64,000 nucleotides of DNA from Phoronis australis (lineage: Eukaryota > Phoronida > Phoronidae), in contig NMRA01000020.1 of the NCBI GenBank assembly GCA_002633005.1, forward strand, positions 1,093,717 to 1,157,716, read 5' to 3'. Each line of letters begins with the position of its first letter. The first letter of the stretch is position 1. Shown piece by piece: positions 25,301-37,300 of the stretch. The notes below the pieces were generated by a model that was not told the DNA's origin, did no database searches, and worked only from the letters and a program-made list of their open reading frames with translations. The translations under genes and the position numbers were made by a program.

Positions 25301-28300
25301 ATTGGCGAATAGGTTTGTATCAAGGTGACAGCCTCGTTTCAGATGGATTTGACTTATGCAGCGTCCCATATTGGTAGTATGCTGCCGTCTGCGATGCAGG
25401 TGTGGGCACATTCCAATGCTTCACATTGCTGTTTGTAGTATTTTTAAAAGAGATCTCTTTGTATTTGAAAAATTTAATTTGAGTCATCAGTCTGGGAACA
25501 CTGCTTTTCAAGCTCACTTTGAAAACACCTGGATTAGAATAATACAAAGATAGCTTAGGTTGTTAAAACTGCCTTCAAAATACAGTGAAATTTATTTCCC
25601 ATAAATATTTAAAAACAAAATGAAATGTCAAAGGCAATTCGAGGAACTAAGTGTATAATTTGTCATTTTTATTGGTTTGTTTATTTGCAGGCCAAGTTGA
25701 TCATGTGTTTGAGTTTGAGTCATAGTATTTTGTAAGTTTCTGGCTTCCTATTACATAACTGCTTTGAGGTGTTTTCAATAAAAATTCCTAGAACTGTTAT
25801 GTAATTCGTGGCTTGTGTAAATCAAAAACTGGACACTAATTTCCCTGCCTTATGCATACCATCTTGCTAGTTGTTGTTGCTATGGTGAGACAGAAAGGTA
25901 ACAAGTCTGCCAGTGTCTCAAGTTTTATGGTAATGGCCATTTGATTATCGTCTAGGAGGCTCCCTATGGTGTTAGTTTTTGTTCATAAAAATGTTCAGTG
26001 AAAGTTACAAATGGTGTGAGGTTCCTTGTGGGTCATTGCTTCCTTATTTGGTAATTTGTAGTCACCGAGTGTGTCTCACCTATCTTGCTCAGCGATGACT
26101 GGACTCCTGGTGATAGACTAATTATGCTGCGAATGCAGGTGTCAACAACCGGTAATCGAAGCTTTCTCTGTAATAGCTTCCATTGGTCACCATGAGATCT
26201 TTGTGACCTCTTGACTTAGCTCTGATGAGTAATGTTTGTGGGGCGCTTAAGTATTAGAGTGCTAACCGTCTTTGCCATAAACAACTGAGCTATTCGTGTT
26301 GAAAGCTACTGTCAGTGATGTTCAGTGCTTAACATTTGATAAAGTCCTCACCCTATTTGTACAAGTGTGCTGCTGTCATAGTTAAGCTGAAGCGGCTTCA
26401 ACATGGCAACAAAGATTACGCGGTGGAACAGTTTTAACAAGTATGACGGGGATTCTCTGGGTGAGAGCGAAATGAGACCTCGGAGCAGCACGTGGTCAGA
26501 GACAAATAAAAAGCCACCGATTCCTCGCCAAGTGAACAAAGATGGTGCCTCTAGGGAACCAGCTTTATCCCGGAATGACAAGAGCTATCTTCAGAGACAG
26601 TTTCAACTGGGCCATAAGGCTGTGAGCCGAGAGAAATTAACGAGTAAAGCTGACCAAAACCTCATCAACTCACTACAAAAGCAAATTCAGAACATTTCAA
26701 TTCCAGATGACTCTAAGCCTCAACCAAAATCTATTTTGAAAAAGCCGTTGCGCCGGGAACAGAGTCTTGAGTCGGACCCTGGTGGTAAGACTGTGAAGTT
26801 TGGCTGTGGCGTGAGATCCAGCTCACATTTCGACCTAAGTGACTTGGAGAAACCAACCCTAATGTGTGCAGACAGGAACGGTAACGTGTTCCCTCTGGGA
26901 CGCAGGCGTGCCAGCGCCGAATCCTCAATTAGTTCAAGCAACATTCGCCGAGTGATTCGCGATGAACTTCTCGAGTGCACAATATGCTTAGACCGTTTGA
27001 AATTTCCCAAGATGCTTCGCTGTATGCACACATTCTGCTTGCAATGTCTCCTTGAAGTTGTAAGTAGTGAGCAGATGACCTCTTCCTTTTTGTGTCCTGT
27101 TTGTCGCGAAACCATCCCAGTTCCAGAAGATGGTCTCGAGAATCTGCCAACAAATATCTATGTACTTAAACTTCTAGATTTAGTTGGACCGAAAACCTTG
27201 CCTGTTTATTCTGAAAACAATGAGCCACCAGAAAGTCCATCTACTGATTCATCATCACCACCAACTACACCTGGGGTGTTACCCGACTCCTTTGTCAAGA
27301 GAAAAAACTTTTGCAGCTTCAAAGTTCATGAACAAATTCGAGATCTTGTGTTTACTTGTGACAACAGCTACCTGGTTGTTGCCTGCGCCGATGCCATTAG
27401 AATCTGCGACCTCAGCGGTCGTGTGTTGAGGCTCATTCGCCATCTGTCATTGGCGGCTCCAAGTCGCGTTGCCGTTGGCACCAATTTCATTGCAGTTATA
27501 GATAGAATGGAACACAATGTGAAGACATTCTCTCTGGAAGGAGATCTACTGGGCAAGACCAATGAGGCCTGCAAAGAACCAATGAGCATTGGCGTTAACA
27601 GTTTGGGCGAAGTCTACATTGCCAGCAATAAAGGAGAAGTGTCCGTTTTCAGTAAGAAGTTGGACTACCTGAGGGAGTTTCCTGTCAGCGAAGTGTACAG
27701 GCCGTCTCACATGGCCTTTACTAGATGGGACGAGTTGATCATCTCTGACAGCTGGGACAATGAGATCAAGGCCTTTGATAGCTTTGGTAACCTGAAGTTT
27801 ATGTATTCGCCTCGCAACAATACAGAAGGTTCCAAAAAGGTACCTTTCAACCCCATTGCTGCAGATAAGAGTGGAATGACATTTGTGGCAGATAGCCTTC
27901 GAAGTCGGGTTCACGTTGTCGACACCCACGGAAGATTTTGCGGTTGTGTCGCCACAAAAGCTGAGGGCGTTTGTCTGCCTGTTGCTATGGCTACCAGTGG
28001 CTGTGGCTATTTGGCATTAGCGGACAGCCAGGAAAACATTAAGATCTACAAGTACCGCAAATAATGATTCCAAAGGTTACTGACTGAATTGTAGAGCTGT
28101 TTTAAGGTTACAATTGGACAAAGGAAACCAAAAGTTTTTTCATTGATTATCAACACATCATAAATGTTTAATTGTTATGAGTTCATGTACCTTTTTGATT
28201 TATTTTGTTGTGCATTTTGTGTCACTAATATTTTGTTACCTCCATTATTGGAGCTTACAAAATTAGTACTTTTAAATACAAAGTCACGCATCTTATCATC

Positions 28301-31300
28301 TAATTGCTGTTCTGAAAGTTCCTTTTGATTTCATTGGGCTTTCTGAAGAATTTTAAAATTTTTAAAAACCTAAGGTGCTGTGTCAGTAACACCTTAAAAA
28401 TAGCCTAGGGCTTTTCTTATCAGTAGGACTATGTTTGTACCATTCATATCCAACGTGATGCAAATATATTCCAAAAAACCAATAAGTACATCCCCTAGTT
28501 TTCCATTTTCAAAAACAGAAATCTTTGTAAGCAAATATGTATATTATATATTTCATTTTGTTAAGTAACGTAAAAGTGATCTGGAAATTATCTACTAATT
28601 CTGCTGAATTATGTTATGGCTCCAATACCAATTTGCATGTCAAGTTTATGGTTTCTCAAAGCTGGAATAAGATCAGCCCCACCTTCAGAAACAATTAACA
28701 GTTACTTGAACGTGTCTGCTGCAAAATGTTTGTCAATTGATTTGTGACCAGGATATGTTGAAATTCTGGAATTGTATTGATGATTAAAAAACAAAATATA
28801 TTGGAATTGTGGCACTTGCTACATTGCAATATGAAAATCCGGCATTCAAAATCTCTAATTCCGCAAAAGAATTCACTTTATGTGAATTCCGAAAAAACTA
28901 AGAGTCTCTAAATAAGTGAAAGTCTGAAATGCATGTCACACTCAATTTATTTTTCCGACTTGGTTTTTGGTCTTTGAAATTTAGGGTAAGGTAAGAAACT
29001 GTGTCAAACATCCCTGGCTTCTTAAGTACCCTCATAAGTTTTGTAAGCACAGAATTGGAGACAAGAATTTGATTTGTGACAATAAAAGGCTAGTGTTTAT
29101 ATGTGGTTTATGTTAATACCTGTCTGTCTTCCTTGTATCTCACATTTTAACTGCCTAAGACCATAAACATCAAAGACAGCAGCTGTACAAATTAATCTGA
29201 ATTATGAGTAACAAGTACCTATGAATGAAGAACGCCTAGGGCAACCTAAAGTTTTATAACTTAATTATGTGTATTAGACCCCTTAAGTATTATCCAGGCG
29301 TCTATTTTTTGCTATGGGCTCACATTCCAATATCTTTTTTGTAACTTTGCAAATATTATCACTGCCCAATTTTAACTGACAGTGTTCATACTTTTCTAGA
29401 GTATAAATTTTTCAGAATCTAGCCATTTGAAACTATGTTAAATCAAAATTCAAATCTCTTTTCCAAGTTCTGCTCGTTGAAGGTTAGGCTATCCTTCCTA
29501 GCAGACAGTATACCTTAAAATTTCTTATAGAAGCCCAAGCAGTGTGTGTTTTAGAGCTGACTTCCATTGGAGACTAGCATCAATTAATGAGGGACTGGGC
29601 GTTAATTGTATTTTGCCAACCATCCACTCCACAGTCACAGATGCCTCTCGAACTAGGATAGTGTTGGACACCTGGAGTTTACTAACTTCTTAGTACTCAT
29701 ATCCTTCAGCTTCTGTTAGAACCTTATGTGTAAACTGCCTACTTCCCTCAAGTCTTACTTCATTTGTGACTACGTGGAGTCTTATATAAGCCAGCAATAG
29801 ATTTTCAGACATTACACGCCCTCTGTATTTTAATTCCTTCAGTTATTTGGATGAAGTATTTCAAATTTTATTAATCAATTTTCCGTCCTAAGGTCAAATG
29901 GAACAAAGCAAGTAATTTGTATGTAAGAACAGAAAAGATTGAATACTAGATTGTCGTTTGGGAACCGTGCTCAGGTAGCTTTTTGAGGAACCAACAATGG
30001 TTTTGAAGTTGTTGTCAGCCAGGGTGCTTTTTTGGAAAATCCCATAGTTCAAGAAGTTACTAAATCAATCATCAATGAGTACTAGGGCGTCTATTCTGAC
30101 TACGTTTTACCGTATTCCTTCAGTTAAAAAATGATATGAATTTAACTTTTTAGGAGGAATTTAATTTCAGAAGCCAAACTGTTTTTTTTGCTTTTAAGTT
30201 TTTATTCAACAATATACACTTATAACACTTCAGTTAAAGGGTGAATAAGAAAAATGGTGCAGGGCTTTCACACACACACTTTCACATACTTCATCATTTA
30301 ATAAGTCTAAGAAATAATACTTAACAATAAGTGAATTTAAGATCCGACAGATTCATTGCATGGCAGCACATTCTAATTTTAATGTTGTCTCACTCGTTCA
30401 TTTTGTTTTTGAATATTAAATATTGTAATTTTAACATATTTCAACATGAATCACTTAAAGGCCAGCCAATCTGGACGAAGCTGCTGTTGGTAATAAGTAA
30501 ATAAATAAAATGTTGCGTGACAGTGATAATTAATCAACGGAGAGAATTCAGGCAAAATGAATTCATTTTTGTTATTTTGACATCATCCTTAAGGGAAGAT
30601 GTCAAAATATCTTGAACATCAATCAACAAGCTTTGCACTACATTACAATGCAAAAACTTGTGTTGTTATTCTGCACTAGATTAGGGACATTTATCCGAAT
30701 TAACAATCTTCATCTTATGTAACAAAGAGATAGTATACACACTGCCATGCAACAACACACTTAAAAGTCAGATTTAATGCATGGATCCAGGGGAAGTATA
30801 AAAGGCAAGGGATAATTTTTTTGATATCTTGTTTTGAGCAATGCTCACCATAACAAATTTCCGTAATTATCTTTTGCAATGGTTCTCTAAACTATTGGCC
30901 AATTTATGTCATACATTTTCTTAAGTTCAAATTGGTTGTCGAAAAACAGTCCTTTGCATTTTTGGTTCTTTAAGACCAGACACCTCACCAACTCTTCTGA
31001 GAAATTCATTAAAGCATTTTGTCCTGAATAAATAAGATTGTATTATCAGCGTACTGGGCTCTTTTGACTTCACGCCCATCAATTCACAATCCTATGGGAT
31101 TATTTCTAATGTAATGGCACACATAGTATATAAAAAATTGACTACTTGAAGGGTGCCCTTGACAAAAACCTCTCTTGATGTTAAAATAACCACAAGTAAA
31201 TCTGTTGTTTTGAACACAAGACACAATATTGTTATCAGGCCAAAGGGCTTTCTGAACAGTGAAGAAAGGACGAATTTAATTTGACATACGCTTTCTTAAA

Positions 31301-34300
31301 ATCTAAGAATATATTTTATTCATTAAGGTTATTATTTGTATAATATGATATTATGGCCTGTATTAATTTAACATTTTGACCAATAAATCATTTTGAAACA
31401 GAATTTTGGTCTGGATGAATAAACTTTCAAATTGTACTTATTTGTTCTGTTGGCAATAACCAAGTTTGTAAATAATTTGTAGTCACAATTCAATAACGAA
31501 ATAAGTAGTTCTTTGCCTTTGGGAGGTTGAAAATTTTCCTGTTTTAAAATTGTAATTAATACATTCCAAAAGGTATAGTATCCCAAAATGTTTAATTTAT
31601 AAAATCTGTATCCTAAACTGTCATTGCCTGGTGTTTTATTGTTTTGGGGTTGTTTTAAAGCTTCATAGAGCTCATTCTCTGTTATCTCTTGTTCTAATAA
31701 TAAGGGTTGGGCAGTACTTGTAACGCTAGGCAGAGTGAATATATCAGGGAAATCTATATGCTAATTAGTCTTTTTCAGAATTGAAAGCTTCATAAAAAGG
31801 TCGTTGAATGTTTTGTATCTCTTTTGGGTCTCGGGGTCACTGTGCCATTTGACTGTTATATGTTTTTACCATGGTTACGTTTTCAAGATTTAAACAATAT
31901 TTAGAAATTGTTTCACCTTCTTCCCCCCACTGGATGTGACTTCTGACAATTACTACCTGCCAAATAGTTAAAAAGTCAACATTTTTAGTCCATGATCTAT
32001 CAGTTACTTTAGCCACTGCTTTATGTATTGGAGACATTGCTAGTGCAGTAACTGTTCTGCTGCACTCAATGTGACTTTACGGGATCAGATTTTCTGATAA
32101 ACAGGCCTCTTGACAACATCGAGACTTGTACAAATCTATTGAAAAAGTACAAGGTACCTCAACACGGACCAAGTTTCTGTTGAATGTGGTCTGAAGATTT
32201 TTTTTCTAACCTAAAAATCATTAATTTTTTATCATCGTAAGAACAAGATATGATTGATTTTGTAAGAGAAGGTGACGGGTATATTATTATTCATATTTTA
32301 ATTTTGTTGATTGGTTTTAAATTAATATTTGTTGTTACAGGTAACTTGGCATGAGGTTGCTCGACCTCAAATCCATGGATACGACCTTCAGTGCATAGCC
32401 ATGATTGGCCGATTTAAGCTGGCCTCAGGTGCAGATGAGAAGGTCATTCGCATCTTTGAGGCTCCAAGAAGCTTTATTAAGAACTTTGGCATTATCACAG
32501 GCTTGGATGTGTCACAGGAGCTTTTGCAAACTGTAAGGACTTTGTATTGGTATTACTGCTTGTGATTTGTGATCACTACATTATTTCCTAGTGCAGTACA
32601 CTTTTCAAATACTTTATTGAACTAACAGTACCCAAACCTGTAGAGGATGGCTGGGGGATAAGTGCAGAGGGCTGGGTAGTCAGTTGCTGTCTACACTGTT
32701 GCCCCAGGTGGTGTCCTGAAGCCCCTCCCTGTGACATGCTTCAGATGTCATATACTGTTCTTTATATTAATCCATCATATAGACAACAGCAATGGGTTAC
32801 AGAAAGGTTTGCTATAGAGCCGCTGTCGAGGCACCCCTGCTGCCATCTGTGTGCTGACCCACATGCCACCTAGGTCACCATTGCTCTTGCTGCCTCTTAC
32901 TGAATACTTAGTTGGATACTCTGACTCCAGTCCGCTCGCAGATCATGTGCTGCCTGGTTACTGCTCGTTCAACAAAATATTTGTGTAATGTCACAGCTGC
33001 ATCTACACGATTCATGAGCTCTTTATGACCGGAACATCAAAATTTCCTTAAATCACATTAAAGTTGCCATGATTACCATGAGATTTCTTGTCAAATTATG
33101 TTCAGTTTGTTGTTAGTAATAACCATCGAAAATGTTCAATAATAAAACTAATGAATAATCACTAAAATTTGCTATAAAACCAGATCATGTTGTTTTCTAT
33201 TGTTGTTTTCATGTCCGAGTTTTATCTTAGCTTGCAGAAGGAGCCAGCGTCCCAGCATTGGGCCTGTCAAACAAGGCTGTGTTTGAAGATGCTCAACAGC
33301 CACTGGTGCAACAGCGAGATGAGCTACAGCCACACCCCAATGAACAGTATGCTGACTCTTACTTTAAGTCAGTCAACATGAATGGTATGTTATGAGTCCC
33401 TATAAGCATAGGCTGATTACTCACAGCAATTTCTTAAGTCAGCCTTACCATATGGTAAAATTTAATTACCGGGAAATGGATAACTTTTATCACTTGCCGA
33501 AAGCGATGGAGATTTAATAATAGGCGTGATCTGTCTGTGTCCATGCAGAGATTATAGTTCTGTGCCCAACTCCTACATTTCTAAACGGATTTTGACCCAA
33601 CATTCAAAAAGGTATGCTTACGAAGTATCGTGGCATCAACTTTATCTTTTTCTGAATTTTGACCTGTTTTCGACTTTCACATAGTTACCTGTATAGGCAA
33701 TCGCTTTTCTGTATGCAACTCCAAATATTTCAAAGGGATCCATCCAACTTTCAAGAACGTATGCTCTCGAAGTGATGTAGGGCATACCATTGATTCAGCA
33801 TTTTGTGATTTGACTAGTGTGTTCTTACTTTTAGCCCGTCTTGATTTTTAACATCTGTGTAGAGAAATGGGTCCTCCCCGAGCAACTACTCAAAGACTTA
33901 CATTTTAAGGTGGATTTCAGTCAAAAATTTTATTAGTTTGTAACTGTGCTTAATATGAAGTGTTGACAGCATTTTGCAACTTTTTTAGTATTTCCTTAAT
34001 TTTGGCTCCCTTGATTTCCATGCAATATTCTACCCCCTACAGGGATATTGCTACCTGTGACTGCTTGTTGGCCTACTTTTCAGAAAGAATTATCGAAATT
34101 GAAGGGTTGTAATGTTTTTTATTCTGTAAAAAATAGAGAAATCAATTGTTTTCTTCGTGTGTAGATTTCTTTTGGGCCAAGACAGACATGTTTTAATCAA
34201 CTTCTTTATCTTGCTTTATTGAAGGCAATTATTATAGTTTATTATTATCCTTCCCAACTTTTAATAGGTCACTGAGATTCCTTAGTGGGCATCTCTGAAC

Positions 34301-37300
34301 AAGTATCGGCATCGTTTGTATAGCAGTTTATTACTCAGTAAATTTAATGTGGGAGGTGACAAGATACATTATTTTCTCACCTGCCATCCATATTGTTGTT
34401 TCATTTCCTTTATTCAGCACCCATAAGTTTTATTGCTTTGGAATGCATGCACCTGTGTTGTTTAAAAACTTTGTTTGTATAATTTCACCACTTTGACAGA
34501 ATTCTGTCTGACTCTGCCAAACTTGGATGACCGTCTTGCCAGATTCATCGGAATGAAATGACATTTTTGTCACATTCGAGTCATAGTTTAATGATTCATC
34601 GGTGGCTCGCTGCCAACTGCAGAGAATGAACTCCCTGTGACAGGTGACATTCTGTGACAAAACTTGCTTGTCTGAAATTCTGTGGCATTTTGAGATTTCT
34701 GTGACAAAATGTGACCCTGCAAGTCAGTGTCAGTATTTTGGTTGGTTTGTTATTTTATACTGCATCAAGTGGCAGTTCCTTTCTCACAAGTTGTAAAATT
34801 ATGAAATTTGTCGTTGACAAATATTGTGTCTCGCAAGTGTGAGGAAAGCAAAGTTGATTCGTCTTATCCATGTGAAAGGCATCAAATTGAGACTTTCTTG
34901 TCAAAACGCTTTGGCAATTGAGACTTCCCTGTGACATATTAAAAATTGACAAATTGTGGCTTCCATTGAACATTAATCCATTCTCTATAGTTGTTTTTTG
35001 TGAAAAGACTGGAAAGGCAAGTTGTCATGCTTTTAACAAAGTGTGTGGAGCCCCGCATCTATTGAGATTTTATTAAGAATTTGCCAGAATTGAAACATGA
35101 AAACTACGACTGTATGCACTGATCAAGAATGTTCAGTTACTTATCTGATTTTACTTGAGCCGTTCTAATTGCATTAATTTGTGCTTTTCAGAACCTCCAA
35201 CAGAGGAGAATCTCTTACAAAATACTTTGTGGCCTGAAACACAGAAGTTATATGGCCATGGTTATGAGATCTTTGCTGTAGCATCCAATCCCCAGGGGAC
35301 TGTATTGGCCTCGTCGTGTAAGGTGAGTAACAAATAAGCTCACTATTTAATTGACTCTTATCTATGGTAAAAATTCTTCAAATTGATGTATTTCGGTTAT
35401 TAAAGGCTTACCGAATTGTTGCAAAAGCTCAAAGTAATGGCTACATCATACAAGCTACACTATAAGCAAAGTAATTTTTTCTAAAAACTAAGGAATTTTT
35501 GATTCAAGCCATTTGTGAGTTTTAAGGCTTTGGTGTAGATGAATTGTGTCTAGTTAATGCATTGTATCAATAAAAGAAAATTAGAAGACAGTTATCCGTC
35601 CGTAATGTTTTGTTGACAGGCAGCTAAAGCTGAGCATGCTTCAGTAATATTATGGGATACCACAACATGGCGCCAGATTGGACATTTGCCATCCCATAAT
35701 CTGACAGTGACCCAGTTAGCATTCTCAGCCAGTGGGAATTATCTCCTGTCTGTGTCACGTGATAGGACATGGTCAATGTTTGGAAGGGGTACAGTGGAGC
35801 CAGGTGAACCATTTGATTTGTTTTGGCCTGTTTGTGTATGTGGCTGGGGAGAGACACGAAACTGGGAACTGTTTCCCTTTTAGTAGTTTGCAGTTATGTG
35901 TTAAATGATTTATTTGTAATGAAATTTGATATTGGCAGAACTTTTGAATTCCAATTTAAGTGACTGTTTATGTTATTTTGAATTATCGTTGTCAATGAAG
36001 TGCAAAATTAATTCAACTTGGCAAGGAAATAATTATATAAAGTTATCAAACTCAGTGCTGAACCAATCTTTCAAAGGATTTGATTTAATGTTTAATCAAA
36101 ATATTTCCACTGTCAAAATCACTGGAGAGCACAGTCCAAAACCAGGCACTGCATTGTTTCTCAGTTGAGCAGCTATGATACGTCTTGATGGAGTGCTTGA
36201 CCGCCAGTAATTAATATGACATGTTTTTGCTGCAGGTTCCTTTGTAAAAGTTGCTGGAACAGACAAGAAGACCAGTGTTCATTCTCGCATTATCTGGTCT
36301 TGTTGCTGGAGTCCAGATGAGAAGTTCTTTTTCACAGCATCTCGGGACAAAAAGGTATTGTCAATATCTGTGGTAATACTTGTCTGCTGCTGTCTTAATT
36401 CACAATTATGACTGAAAATCAATTTGCACTGATTGGCGGTCATTGTACCATTTTTGATAGCTAAATGTTAGTTTAGCTAAAAGATTTTTGATTATTGCTG
36501 TTAGTTTAAGGTTATATGGGACCATTGGAAAATATGTAAAATTAATTTGGCTAACTTTGGAACATCATATTTCGAAATGGCTGATTCGATTCCTGTGAAA
36601 CTTTCAGATATCATGCTTTGTGCACTGTTCTCCAAAACTTTGTTAGGGGTTGTTTTCAAAATGGTCCACTTTTACGTGAAGGGCTAAACAAAAAATTGAC
36701 TTTTATGAAAATCAGAAATGTGATCTCACGCTCCACACAACTATTTCTGACAAAAAAATTTCAGTGAAGTGTCTGAGTATAATAAACACTAACTTCTAAT
36801 TACTGAGATAAAAATTTTGTAGACTGTGATGTGCTCATTCTTACTTGGCTAAACCATATTTCTGCAATGTGAATTGAGAGTGTAAGACAAAGTTTCCATA
36901 TTAAGCAGCTTCGTCCCCAACCCTCCAGATGGTGCATATCGGTTTAGCCATTTCAGGATTGGTGAAGGAGGTGATATCCATTGTGTGCGCTGATTGGGGG
37001 TAGACGACATTCACTGCTGACGAGACCATCACAAGAAACCTTCAAACACTTGAATCTCTGAATACTTATTCATACCAGACAAAGTTCTTCAAGATTCTTG
37101 TCCTTACTTCTTTGATGTGATCAATTTGATTATTTTTTTCCAGAAATTAAACAAGATTGAAACGCTGATTTTGACTATTTTCACAGGCGTTGCTGTTGCT
37201 ATTATTCATGATTAGGAAGTAGAAAATACTGTTTTCGTTATTGTTTGAAATAAAAGGTACTTGCTTACTTATTGTCAATTCTAATTTGTTAAAAGCATCA

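Noticed and set aside
27546-27929. 127-codon antisense frame inside the RING-NHL gene (also 26720-27115)
   Set aside because: Shadow frames of a strong coding sequence on the other strand.
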